Below are positions 27,449 through 35,663 of a stretch of 64,000 nucleotides of DNA, in pieces. The DNA comes from SB11 sp035906255 (GTDB taxonomy: Bacteria > Bacteroidota > Bacteroidia > UBA8524), in the NCBI GenBank assembly GCA_035906255.1, contig JAMIFM010000023.1, positions 62,001 through 126,000 of the forward strand, in the 5' to 3' direction. The position numbers and the translations under genes are program-made. Position 1 is the stretch's first letter. Each line of letters starts with the position of its first letter. Under the pieces are notes generated by a model. That model saw nothing but the letters and a program-made list of their open reading frames with translations. It made no database searches and had not been told where the DNA came from.

Positions 27449-28481
27449 TCCTGCTGAATATAAACAACAAGGGCACAGCTTTGCCTTGTATAAACTACCC
27501 GCTTCAACGGTAGTGCAGGGGATAGTATGTGCACAGCCTTCGACATTTTCATACCAACAAATAGGAGAGGGAAAAACAGGGTTTGCCTTTGTACCGTTTG
27601 CGGACGGCGAAGCCGTTTTTCTTTCCGGCGAGATAATAACGGATGTGAATACATCTACCCAAACAAACATCAATGATTATTACTTAGCCGACGGGCAATT
27701 ACCGCTTGAAACAGAGGCAGGGTATGTAACCAATGTGGCCAAAGGAGTAGCTGCCATTAGGCAAGGTGCGATGGATAAAGTGGTGTTGGGGCGAAATACA
27801 ATGCTGGCTGCACCGCAAGGCTTTTGCCCTTTGCAATTTTTTAACACCCTTTGCGGCCAATACCCCGAAGCCTTTGTATCGTTGGTGAGTATTAAGGACG
27901 TAGGCACTTGGATAGGTGCCACGCCCGAAAGTTTGCTAAAAGTGACAGCAGAAAAGCTAACCACTGTTGCGTTGGCAGGAACGCAGCTTAAAGACCAAGC
28001 CCAATGGAGCGAGAAAGAGAGCGAAGAGCAGCTTTGGGTGGTGCGTTATATTGAAGATATTTTGAACGAATACCAAGCAACCCAAGTAGATATAGCCGCA
28101 AGGCGAAAAATACAAAACGGCCCGTTGGAGCATTTATATACCGAGATTAGTTTTAAGAAAGAGGGCGTTGCCAACGCAACATTGGCAGCCCAAATATTGC
28201 CCCGTTTACATCCTACGCCGGCAGTGTGCGGGCTACCCAAGCAAAAGGCTATGCAGTTTATACTGGCTAACGAAAACTACCACCGCAGCTATTATGCAGG
28301 TTTTTTAGGCCCTGTGAATTGCGGGGATGAAACCAGCGTATTTGTAAACCTGCGCTGTATGCAAATTACCCCTGAGGGTATTGTAGCGTATGCAGGAGCA
28401 GGCATTACCAAAGATTCTGTACCGGAAATGGAGCTGGCCGAAACAGAAAACAAATTGAATAACCTGAAAAAATTTTTATAA
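27426..28481 (+). CDS. menF: isochorismate synthase (MenF/EntC-like)
   Basis: A 351-residue chorismate-binding enzyme. Motifs: VVLGRNTMLAAP, GATPESLLKVTAEKL, TVALAGTQLKD, EEQLWVVRYIEDIL, LEHLYTEISFKKEG, RLHPTPAVCGLPKQKAMQFI, YYAGFLGPVN and AGAGITKDSVPEMELAETENK, which match the isochorismate/anthranilate synthase fold. The N-terminus is short for MenF/EntC (usually 390-430), but the catalytic core is complete. It converts chorismate to isochorismate, the first step to menaquinone. It overlaps the thioesterase gene by 23 bases. Confidence 0.88.
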   Translation: MPERLKFNPAEYKQQGHSFALYKLPASTVVQGIVCAQPSTFSYQQIGEGKTGFAFVPFADGEAVFLSGEIITDVNTSTQTNINDYYLADGQLPLETEAGYVTNVAKGVAAIRQGAMDKVVLGRNTMLAAPQGFCPLQFFNTLCGQYPEAFVSLVSIKDVGTWIGATPESLLKVTAEKLTTVALAGTQLKDQAQWSEKESEEQLWVVRYIEDILNEYQATQVDIAARRKIQNGPLEHLYTEISFKKEGVANATLAAQILPRLHPTPAVCGLPKQKAMQFILANENYHRSYYAGFLGPVNCGDETSVFVNLRCMQITPEGIVAYAGAGITKDSVPEMELAETENKLNNLKKFL

Positions 28482-28488
28482 GTGAGTT

Positions 28489-28794
28489 ATGATACTATAT
28501 AATGTAACAGTAAACGTTGAAGACAGCGTACACCACGAATGGCTTTCGTGGATGAAACAAATACACATACCCGAGGTAATGGCTACGGGCAAATTTACAG
28601 AGTGGAAAATGTACAAGATACTTACCCGCCAACCCGACGAAAGCGGAGTAACGTATAGCATACAATATTTTGCAAAAAACATGGAGGATTACAATGTTTA
28701 TCAGCGCGACCATGCTCCTGCATTGCAGCTAAAAACAATGCAAAAGTATGGCGAGAAGCTGATGGCTTTCCGCACCGTGCTTGAAACGGTGTAA
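28489..28794 (+). CDS. DUF4286 family protein
   Basis: A 101-residue cytoplasmic protein: MILYNVTVNVEDSVHHEWLS, MKQIHIPEVMATGKFTEWKM, YSIQYFAKNMEDYNVYQRDHA and ALQLKTMQKYGEKLMAFRTVLE. This is the DUF4286 pattern (dimeric alpha-beta barrel-like) that is widespread in Bacteroidota, often near menaquinone or unrelated genes. It follows the isochorismate synthase by 7 bases. Function unknown. Confidence 0.85.
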   Translation: MILYNVTVNVEDSVHHEWLSWMKQIHIPEVMATGKFTEWKMYKILTRQPDESGVTYSIQYFAKNMEDYNVYQRDHAPALQLKTMQKYGEKLMAFRTVLETV

Positions 28795-28808
28795 GCTGAG
28801 TGAAGCGG

Positions 28809-28847
28809 GTATAAGTTGGCAGCAGTCCTGTTGGTACCAACTTATAC
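28809..28847 (+). terminator. rho-independent terminator
   Basis: Perfect 11-bp stem GTATAAGTTGG / CCAACTTATAC with a 17-base loop, followed by a short T-run (TGTTTTT), 14 bases after the DUF4286 stop. It likely ends the menI-menF-DUF4286 transcript. Confidence 0.8.
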
Positions 28848-28943
28848 TGTTTTTAAAAACAGGTATAAGTACTTGAAGTATTGCAGTTTGTATTGCCTTA
28901 TTTTGAATTGCTAACAAATTGCATCCCTATTAATTGCACTATT

Positions 28944-29501
28944 ATGCCTAACAAGTACATTGGAACAAACACTAATCAGCTTACCAATGATGCCGACGAT
29001 ACTCTTCGTTCAGGCTACGACAAAAAAATTGCCGCTGACAGTACGGCACTAAATGCCCAAATGGGTAATACAGTTGTCACTTCTTCAACTCCGGGTGCCA
29101 CCGGAACACAGTGGGGTGCTTTTACGGCTTGCGGAGGAATGGTGGTAAAAACCGCTACCGAGGTGTACATTATTCATAGTACTCCGGCAAAGTATTTAAA
29201 AGATCAATGGAATATTTCAGGAAATTGGTTGTGCGATAACAAAGCCAATATTACCCAAGCTATTTTAATAAACTTTGGTAATAATGCTGAAAACGCCGTT
29301 ACCGACCCTATTTGGAAATATCTTGTTGACAATGATGTACCAGCTTACCGAATCAGCAGACCGCTAAATACTACAGCATTAAGAGCCTCGGGTAACTTAG
29401 AAGGGGTGTTTATTATGAAAAAATTGGATTATTCCCATCCCGTTGTGAGTGTAAACTGGGATGAGATGGAAGGGCAAACAGTAATTACTGTAAACGCTTA
29501 A
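28944..29501 (+). CDS. unrecognised cytoplasmic protein
   Basis: A 185-residue protein. An in-frame start 63 bases further upstream would add a stretch that does not look like a signal peptide; the ATG at 28944 is preferred. It has no membrane segment. The middle holds TGTQWGAFTACGGMVVKTATEVYIIHSTPA, then YLKDQWNISGNWLCDNKANI, with conserved-looking Gly/Trp/Cys, and the end VSVNWDEMEGQTVITVNA. It is rich in Thr, Asn and Ala and has two cysteines. No neighbour explains it; it is a single gene between two hairpins. I do not recognise a family. Confidence 0.7.
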   Translation: MPNKYIGTNTNQLTNDADDTLRSGYDKKIAADSTALNAQMGNTVVTSSTPGATGTQWGAFTACGGMVVKTATEVYIIHSTPAKYLKDQWNISGNWLCDNKANITQAILINFGNNAENAVTDPIWKYLVDNDVPAYRISRPLNTTALRASGNLEGVFIMKKLDYSHPVVSVNWDEMEGQTVITVNA

Positions 29502-29514
29502 AGCTATCTGTTTT

Positions 29515-29547
29515 ACAGCGCAAAAGCCAAGTAGATTTTTGCGCTGT
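29515..29547. terminator. possible bidirectional hairpin
   Basis: Perfect 11-bp stem ACAGCGCAAAA / TTTTGCGCTGT with an 11-base loop between convergent stops at 29501 and 29559. T-runs beside it are short, so termination is uncertain. Confidence 0.5.
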
Positions 29548-29558
29548 ATGTTGTAATT

Positions 29559-30185
29559 TTATTCGGTGTAGGGTTTTATCAACGCGGTAAACTCTTGCTG
29601 CAATTCTTCAGTATGGTTTTTAATGTACCACACCTGTATGTCTTTTTTGTAATCAACATCGGCGGGTGAACCTGCGGCTCTGTAATCCAGCATTATTTGC
29701 TGCGCGCTTTTTGGGCGAGGTCCCCACACAAACAGTTCTTCCATAGTTTCAGCGTCCAATGCTATCAACTTTGGAATAGACCTGCTGCCGTTGGTAAGAT
29801 AGGCATCCATCAGTTCGGGGTTTTCATCCCTCAGCAATAACGATAGTCGTATTCTGCTGCCGTTTTTTACGGCTGCCATTTTTGCAAAAACAGGTACGTT
29901 TTGGGCAGCATCACCGCACCACAATTCAGTAAGTACAACCCACACCATCGGACGTTTTATGTTTTTAATCAATGCAGTCAACTCATCAGTAATTACTGCT
30001 GTTTTATCCAGCCTGTCCATGCGTTGGTCGTTCAGCTTGCTGTAATGCAAAAACGCTTCACTTTGGTTAGAGCCGGTGGTTTTATTCTGGCTTAATAAAT
30101 CCTTACCCATTAACCTGTATTCTTCGTAGGTATAACCATCTTTCACATGGCTGCGGGTAATGGGTGTTTTAGTGTGAGATTCCAT
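29559..30185 (-). CDS. thioredoxin-fold protein (Thioredoxin_9-like)
   Basis: A 208-residue cytoplasmic protein. The central part reads MVWVVLTELWCGDAAQNVPVF, the place of a W-C-x-x-C motif, but with C-G-D-A, so only one cysteine remains. Later SIPKLIALDAETMEELFVWGPRP has the cis-Pro typical of the fold. The length and the N- and C-terminal helical extensions fit the Thioredoxin_9 family. A single cysteine argues against disulfide reductase action. Function unknown. Confidence 0.8.
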   Translation of the reverse strand: MESHTKTPITRSHVKDGYTYEEYRLMGKDLLSQNKTTGSNQSEAFLHYSKLNDQRMDRLDKTAVITDELTALIKNIKRPMVWVVLTELWCGDAAQNVPVFAKMAAVKNGSRIRLSLLLRDENPELMDAYLTNGSRSIPKLIALDAETMEELFVWGPRPKSAQQIMLDYRAAGSPADVDYKKDIQVWYIKNHTEELQQEFTALIKPYTE

Positions 30186-30291
30186 ATCGGTAAAATAAAT
30201 AGTGTGTAAAGGTATGCCTGCCTAAGTCCAAAACACAGGCCAAGAGTAATAAAAATCAAAATAGTACCACACAAATCAAGGTTTGTAGGCA

Positions 30292-31977
30292 TTAGTGCAT
30301 TGCACCTAACAATTGTTTTGTATAGTCTGAGTGAGGAGAATTGAATAAATCTTCGGTGGTTTGCAGCTCAACCAACTGGCCGTGCTGTATCACAAGAATA
30401 CGGTCGGCACTAAAACGGGCTACATTCAAATCGTGGGTGATAAAAAAATACGTTAACCCCAACTCTTGTTGCAGTTTCTTTAAAAGATTTAGTACCTGCG
30501 CCTGCACCGATACATCCAGTGCTGATACCGCCTCGTCAAGCACCAAAAACTTAGGGTCGGGAGCAAGTGCGCGGGCTATACAAATACGCTGGCGTTGTCC
30601 GCCCGAAAACTCGTGCGGATATTTATTGTAAGCCGTTTCATCCATCCCCACCATTTGCAACAACTCAATAGTGCGGCTACGACTGTTTTTTGAGGGATTA
30701 AAATTCCGCACAGCTTCCTCTATCTGTTTACCAATACTTATGCGCGGATTCAGCGATGAATAAGGGTCTTGAAAAACTAACTGGAAATGCTTTCTAAATG
30801 CCTTGCGGGCTTTATAGTTCTTTAGCGATACACTTACGCCGTCATACTCAACAGTACCTGAAGTAATACGTGTAGTTTGCAAAATGCTCATACCCAGCGT
30901 GGTTTTTCCGCTACCGCTTTCACCCACAACGGCCAGCGTCTCACCCTTATATATTTCCAGCGAAACATTGTCAAGCACCTTTTTGCCTGTCTTCTTTTTA
31001 AAGAAACTAAACCCACCGTCGCTGCCATATTCCACGCATAAATTAGTAATACGGATGGCAGGCTCTTGCGGCAGAACTTTCTTAGCCAAAGGGGCAGGGG
31101 GGATAAACTCCTTTTTCACCAACCCTTGCGGAGTATCGTCAAAAAAATCTTTTAATACAGGCAGTACACTTACATTAGGGTTAGCCGCAGGGCTGCATTT
31201 TAGCAATGCTTGGGTATAAATATTTTGGGGCGATGCAAATATCCCTTGAGCTGAATTGCTTTCCATTACCTTGCCTTTGTACATCACCGTCACATGGGGG
31301 GCAATGGATTTCACCAATCCCAAATCGTGCGAGATAAACAAAATGCCCAACCCGCGTTTTTGTTGCAATTCTTTCAACAATTGTATTACTGATGCCTGCA
31401 CCGTTACATCCAATGCAGTGGTTGGTTCATCAGCAATTAATAAGGCCGGGTTTTGTGCCAGTGCCATAGCAATCATTACCCGTTGGCGTTGCCCGCCCGA
31501 TAATTGGTGCGGGTACGATGCCAATATGCGTTCAGGCTCATTAAGTTTCACTTCGGCCAGTAAATCAAAAGCCGTTTGTTTTATCGCTTTTTTGTTGAGC
31601 TTGTTGCCCACTGCAATGTTTTCAAACAATTGTTTGCCGCAAGTATATACAGGGTTCAAAGCCGTCATCGGCTCCTGAAATATCATAGCTATTTCTTTGC
31701 CCCGCAATTCGCGCCACTCGTGCGGTTGCAGTTTCAGTAAATCAATAGTGCCTTTTGTGGGCGATGTAAAAAGCAATTCTCCACTGATGCTATGCACGGC
31801 TTGCTTAGGCAACAAACCCATCACTGCCAGCGATGTAAGGGTTTTTCCGCTGCCGCTTTCACCAACCACTGCTGTGCAATGCTGTGCATCAACAGCAAGA
31901 CTGATGCCCTTTAGCGCATCAAAAATGTCGTTATCAGTAGTGAGCGATAGGGAAAGATTATTGATTTGCAGTAGCAT
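30292..31977 (-). CDS. ABC transporter, two fused ATPase domains (oligopeptide-type)
   Basis: A 561-residue protein with two ABC domains of the Dpp/Opp/YejF type. Domain 1: VVGESGSGKTLTSLAV, LSGGQRQRVMIAMALA, LLIADEPTTALDVTVQA. Domain 2: VVGESGSGKTTLGMSIL, FSGGQRQRICIARALA, LVLDEAVSALDVSVQA. Both Walker A, signature and Walker B are intact. The second domain's start is preceded by a linker about 50 residues long. An in-frame ATG 27 bases further upstream exists but MLLQINNLSLSL at 31977 fits better. No permease or binding-protein gene lies next to it, so it is an orphan ATPase pair in this window. Confidence 0.87.
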   Translation of the reverse strand: MLLQINNLSLSLTTDNDIFDALKGISLAVDAQHCTAVVGESGSGKTLTSLAVMGLLPKQAVHSISGELLFTSPTKGTIDLLKLQPHEWRELRGKEIAMIFQEPMTALNPVYTCGKQLFENIAVGNKLNKKAIKQTAFDLLAEVKLNEPERILASYPHQLSGGQRQRVMIAMALAQNPALLIADEPTTALDVTVQASVIQLLKELQQKRGLGILFISHDLGLVKSIAPHVTVMYKGKVMESNSAQGIFASPQNIYTQALLKCSPAANPNVSVLPVLKDFFDDTPQGLVKKEFIPPAPLAKKVLPQEPAIRITNLCVEYGSDGGFSFFKKKTGKKVLDNVSLEIYKGETLAVVGESGSGKTTLGMSILQTTRITSGTVEYDGVSVSLKNYKARKAFRKHFQLVFQDPYSSLNPRISIGKQIEEAVRNFNPSKNSRSRTIELLQMVGMDETAYNKYPHEFSGGQRQRICIARALAPDPKFLVLDEAVSALDVSVQAQVLNLLKKLQQELGLTYFFITHDLNVARFSADRILVIQHGQLVELQTTEDLFNSPHSDYTKQLLGAMH

Positions 31978-32005
31978 CAAGGCAAACTTATGTAAAAAAG
32001 TCATA

Positions 32006-32166
32006 CTGAGCCTGCTGAAATGTATCGAGTTTGCTAAAGTGTGGTGGGTCGTTCCCCAAAGCGTCCGCGCTTTGGGAATGTTCTGTAAAATTTAGCTTTT
32101 GTTGCTAGTGGCGTCACGCCACGATTGCACCTTTTCAAGCGATGACGCTTGAAAGAACGGGGTACG
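32006..32166. repeat. triple-hairpin repeat element, copy B (tandem)
   Basis: The 161-bp unit begins CTGAGCCTGCTGAAAT, then a G/T-rich linker, and holds the three palindromes (CCAAAGCG..CGCTTTGG, GTGGCGT..ACGCCAC, TTTCAAGCG..CGCTTGAAA). It repeats as copy C immediately after, and in inverse orientation at 24349-24501. Confidence 0.88.
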
Positions 32167-32320
32167 CTGAGCCTGCTGAAATATATCGAGCTTGCTAAAG
32201 TGTGGTGGGTCGTTCCCCAAAGCTTGAACGCTTTGGGAATGTTTTGTAAAATTTAGCTTTTGTTGTTAGTGGCGTCACGCCACAATTACACCTTTTCAAG
32301 CGATGACGCTTGAAAGAACG
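32167..32320. repeat. triple-hairpin repeat element, copy C (tandem)
   Basis: About 90% the same as copy B by eye, with the same order of palindromes; the first palindrome is changed to CAAAGCTTGAACGCTTTG. It ends 6 bases before the photolyase stop at 32326, so the two copies fill the gap between the photolyase and the ABC ATPase genes, both read on the minus strand. The gap 31978-32005 holds no gene. Confidence 0.88.
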
Positions 32321-32325
32321 GTTAT

Positions 32326-33648
32326 TTACAACAAAATTCCTTTTTGGTCTTTTAATGCTGTTTGATACACCTTTAAACACCGCTCACGGGCTGCTTTGTG
32401 ATCAACAATAGGGCGGGGATATAACGGAGTCCCAAACTCAGGTACCCAACGGCGTACATACACCCCTTGCGGGTCAAATTTTTGCAATTGCAGCTCAGGA
32501 TTAAACACTCTGAAATACGGAGCGGCATCCACTCCGCACCCTGCTGCCCACTGCCAGCCGCCGTTGTTGCTTGCCAATTCAAAATCAAGTAACTTTTGGG
32601 CAAAATATGCCTCGCCCCACCGCCAGTCAATCAATAAATGTTTGGTTAAAAAACTGGCTACCACCATCCGCACACGGTTGTGCATATATCCTGTTTCGTT
32701 CAATTCGCGCATTCCGGCATCCACCAATGGGTAGCCTGTTTTTCCCTCGCACCAGCGTTTAAACAGTGCCTCATCGTTGCTCCACTGTATGGCATCGTAT
32801 TCCCGCCTAAACGAGTTACCTATTACGTGCGGGTAGTGGTGTAAGATACTCATGTAAAACTCACGCCATATCAACTCATTAAAGTATTTCTCACTTAACA
32901 GGCTTGCTTTTACTGCTTTCTCTCTAATGCTTACCGTACCAAACCTGTAGTGCACTCCCAGCCTTGAGGTACCGTGTATGCCCGGTATATCGCGGGTGTT
33001 TGCATAGTTTTTAATCAACTCCTGCGAAACTACCGTTGGCGGAAACAAAGCCTCTGTTTGCACAAAGCCCAACTCTTCAATCGACACCCACCTTGCAGGG
33101 GCTACTTTTATGAAATTCTCAAAATACCGTTCGGTTGGGTAGGGTTTCAGGTAAAAATCGTTCAGCTTGTTTTTCCAAACCTTGCTGTACGGGGTGTAAA
33201 CGGTATAGGGAGTGCCGTCGGGTTTCAGTACTTCATCTTTCTCAAAAATTACTTGGTCTTTATAGGTGTGAAACGAAATTCCCTTTGCACCCAGTAGCTC
33301 CTCTATTTGTTTATCACGCTCATTGGCATAGGGTTCGTAATCGTGGTTGGTAAATACTTTCTTAATGGTGTATGTATTGGTTATTTCCTTCCATACATCA
33401 ATCGGGGTACCGTAATATACCTGCAAGGTGCTGCCCATTTCTTCCAGCTCGGTTTTTAAATGGTGCAAGGCTTGGTGTATAAACAATATCCTTTTATCTG
33501 CCTTATCCTCCAGCTCGTCTAGTATATTCTTATCGAAAATAAAAACAGGCAACACAGGCAATCCCGATTTTAAGGCATGGTACAGTCCGGCATTATCGGT
33601 TAACCGCAAATCACGCCGAAACCAAAACACACTTATTTCATCTGCCAT
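32326..33648 (-). CDS. deoxyribodipyrimidine photo-lyase / cryptochrome family
   Basis: A 440-residue class I photolyase/cryptochrome. N-terminal alpha/beta domain: SVFWFRRDLRLTDNAGLYHA. C-terminal FAD domain: RLGVHYRFGTVSIREKA, WREFYMSILHHYPH, WCEGKTGYPLVDAGMRELNE, TGYMHNRVRMVVASFLTKHL, WRWGEAYFAQKLLDFELASN and NGGWQWAAGCGVDAAPYFRV. These are the FAD-binding and DNA-repair motifs of CPD photolyases. It would repair UV-induced pyrimidine dimers using light. It is 1 base from the TIGR01777 gene, so the two form an operon. Confidence 0.9.
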   Translation of the reverse strand: MADEISVFWFRRDLRLTDNAGLYHALKSGLPVLPVFIFDKNILDELEDKADKRILFIHQALHHLKTELEEMGSTLQVYYGTPIDVWKEITNTYTIKKVFTNHDYEPYANERDKQIEELLGAKGISFHTYKDQVIFEKDEVLKPDGTPYTVYTPYSKVWKNKLNDFYLKPYPTERYFENFIKVAPARWVSIEELGFVQTEALFPPTVVSQELIKNYANTRDIPGIHGTSRLGVHYRFGTVSIREKAVKASLLSEKYFNELIWREFYMSILHHYPHVIGNSFRREYDAIQWSNDEALFKRWCEGKTGYPLVDAGMRELNETGYMHNRVRMVVASFLTKHLLIDWRWGEAYFAQKLLDFELASNNGGWQWAAGCGVDAAPYFRVFNPELQLQKFDPQGVYVRRWVPEFGTPLYPRPIVDHKAARERCLKVYQTALKDQKGILL

Positions 33649-33649
33649 A

Positions 33650-34555
33650 TCAACTGTTGGTTAGGGCAGCCTTTAACGCAGCTTCAAAATCCGTGTAGGT
33701 AAATTCATACCCTGCATCTACTACTTTTTGCCCTGATACATAGTGGTTCACCAGCAGTTCATAACTCATACCGCCTAAAATAATTTTAAGGGCAAACGCA
33801 GGCACATTGGGCAACCACAAAGGTTTGTGCAGCAGTTTTGCAAACAGCTTGGTAGCTTGGGCATTGGTAGTAGGGTTGAGAGTAACACAGTTATAAGGGC
33901 CTGTGAAACCACCGTCGGTAATGGCTTTTAGCGCAATGCCGCACAAATCATTAATGTGTATCCAGCTTATTTGCTGTTTTCCGCTACCCAACACGGTACC
34001 AAAACCCATTTTTATGGGTTTGGCCATTTCGGGTACAAAACCTCCTTTGGGTGATAATACAATCCCTATACGCAAAATGGTGAGGGGTATGGATAGCTCT
34101 TCAAATTTTTTAGCTTCGGTTTCCCAATCAGCGCATACCTGTGATAAAAAGTCCTTTGAGGGCGGTGTATTTTCATCCACTAATGAAAGACTGTCTCCGT
34201 AATATCCTGTGGCTGATGCCGATATCATTTTTTTAACAGGTATCTGATGGCTTTTAACGGTTTCATACAACAAACGGGTTGAGAGCACACGGCTATCATA
34301 AATTTCTTTTTTGTATGCGCTTGTCCATCTGTCGCCTGCCACATTGGCTCCTGCAAGGTTTATAATTACATCTACGCCTTCAAACGCTTTTATATCTATT
34401 TCTCCTGTTTTATAATCCCAGCGGTAGGTTTTTATTGCCCCGTTAAGGTTTTCTTTGCGCCCCAAGTGTGAAACCGTGTATCCTTTTTGAGTTAAGAAAG
34501 GAGTTACGGCACTGCCCACCAATCCTGAGCCGCCGGTTATAAGTATGTGTTTCAT
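33650..34555 (-). CDS. TIGR01777 family NAD(P)-binding epimerase-like protein
   Basis: A 301-residue extended-SDR protein: MKHILITGGSGLVGSAVTPF (nucleotide-binding loop), VDVIINLAGANVAGDRWTSA, SASATGYYGD, LRIGIVLSPKGGFVPEM and SWIHINDLCGIALKAIT, ending in the DUF1731-like region VPAFALKIILGGMSYELLVN. This is the TIGR01777 group (also known as YfcH-like). Function is not settled. It starts the operon with photolyase and is divergent from the CarH-like regulator, which supports a light-response context. Confidence 0.87.
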   Translation of the reverse strand: MKHILITGGSGLVGSAVTPFLTQKGYTVSHLGRKENLNGAIKTYRWDYKTGEIDIKAFEGVDVIINLAGANVAGDRWTSAYKKEIYDSRVLSTRLLYETVKSHQIPVKKMISASATGYYGDSLSLVDENTPPSKDFLSQVCADWETEAKKFEELSIPLTILRIGIVLSPKGGFVPEMAKPIKMGFGTVLGSGKQQISWIHINDLCGIALKAITDGGFTGPYNCVTLNPTTNAQATKLFAKLLHKPLWLPNVPAFALKIILGGMSYELLVNHYVSGQKVVDAGYEFTYTDFEAALKAALTNS

Positions 34556-34570
34556 CAGGTGTTAATAAAA

Positions 34571-34640
34571 TGTAAATTATATATTTTTAAAAGCCTGCAC
34601 TGTATATGTGTTTGGCTGTAATTTGCCCGTAACAAATGTA
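34571..34640. promoter_or_regulatory. TGTA half-sites in the divergent promoter region
   Basis: Four TGTA motifs on the plus strand start at 34571, 34601, 34617 and 34637, two of them within the identical nonamer ATGTAAATT (34570-34578, 34636-34644). CarH-type regulators bind as tetramers to repeated TGTA-containing sites, so these are candidate operator half-sites. Inference from pattern only. Confidence 0.35.
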
Positions 34641-34660
34641 AATTTTTACCGATACTATAA

Positions 34661-34685
34661 ACAAACATCACAATTAAGTGTTTGT
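34661..34685. promoter_or_regulatory. inverted repeat upstream of the CarH-like gene
   Basis: ACAAACA (34661-34667) and TGTTTGT (34679-34685) form perfect 7-bp arms with an 11-base spacer, ending 17 bases before the ATG at 34703. A candidate autoregulatory operator. Confidence 0.45.
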
Positions 34686-34702
34686 GCTTTATACATAGGA
34701 AA

Positions 34703-35596
34703 ATGACGCGGTTTGCGATAAAGGATATTGAATGTATCACGGGCATAAAGGCTCATACCTTGCGAATTTGGGAGCAACGGTATAATCTTATTGTGCCCAA
34801 ACGTACGGATACCAACATACGGTATTACGATGACGACGATTTGCGCTTTATCCTTAATGTATCTATCCTGAATAACTACGGCATAAAGATTTCGGAAATA
34901 GCCAAAATGTCTCGCGATAAAATCCGTGAAACGGTGCTTTTGGTTTCAGAGAAAAACTCGCCGCAATCAGCACAGGTAAAAGCCCTTATCTCTACTATGT
35001 TTAGTTTAGATGAACAGGCTTTTAATAATATCCTTTCGTCAAACATTTTAAAGTTGGGGCTTGAAGACACTATTATACAAGTGGTGTTTCCGTTTTTGCA
35101 CCAAATTGGGGTGTTGTGGATGACCGAGGCTGTGCACCCTGCCCACGAGCATTTTATTACCAATCTTATCCGTCAAAAACTGTATGTGGCCATTGATGCC
35201 CAAACAGGCAAACAAAGCCCTGACGGGAAGAAGTTTCTGTTGTTTTTGCCTGAAGGTGAAACGCACGAAATAGGATTGCTGTTTGCCAATTATTTTTTGC
35301 GGGCAAGGGGGCACAAGGTGGTGTATTTAGGGCAAAACCTACCCTATGCTGATTTGGGCAAGCTGTTTGATTTTTACGAGCCTGATTATGTGCTTTCATC
35401 CATCACTTCGGCGTTTGCAGAGCAGGGAGTTCAGGGCTTTATAAACAAACTTTCTAAATGCTGGCCTGATACTACTATCCTGCTTACGGGCTATTTAGTG
35501 CTTAATAACGATTGCCTTTGTTTCCCATCAAATGTTGAGGTGCTGAAAGATATTACCCAACTTGGCGAATTGGTTGAAGCGATACCTGCACGCTAA
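34703..35596 (+). CDS. MerR-type regulator with B12-binding domain (CarH/LitR-like photoreceptor)
   Basis: A 297-residue protein. Residues 1-70 are a MerR winged helix (FAIKDIECITGIKAHTLRIW, then YYDDDDLRFI). The middle four-helix domain carries W139 with E149 and H150, which is the W-x9-E-H signature of adenosylcobalamin-dependent light sensors. The Rossmann-like domain has E-T-H188-E-I-G, the E/D-x-H-x-x-G motif whose His binds cobalt, then YLGQNLPYADL and SSITSAF. Known relatives are tetrameric repressors in the dark that fall apart in light. The start at 34703 gives a normal MerR start; a TTG 21 bases upstream is less likely. It faces the TIGR01777-photolyase operon. Confidence 0.87.
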   Translation: MTRFAIKDIECITGIKAHTLRIWEQRYNLIVPKRTDTNIRYYDDDDLRFILNVSILNNYGIKISEIAKMSRDKIRETVLLVSEKNSPQSAQVKALISTMFSLDEQAFNNILSSNILKLGLEDTIIQVVFPFLHQIGVLWMTEAVHPAHEHFITNLIRQKLYVAIDAQTGKQSPDGKKFLLFLPEGETHEIGLLFANYFLRARGHKVVYLGQNLPYADLGKLFDFYEPDYVLSSITSAFAEQGVQGFINKLSKCWPDTTILLTGYLVLNNDCLCFPSNVEVLKDITQLGELVEAIPAR

Positions 35597-35663
35597 CTCC
35601 GTTTATTATCCGCATAATTCATATATTTTTGAGCCTTGGCAAACGGTTGCCCTATTTGTTTTT

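Noticed and set aside
32006..32320. Terminators for photolyase
   Set aside because: The palindromes are part of the dispersed triple-hairpin element with two tandem copies; they may have some effect on transcripts but lack T-runs.
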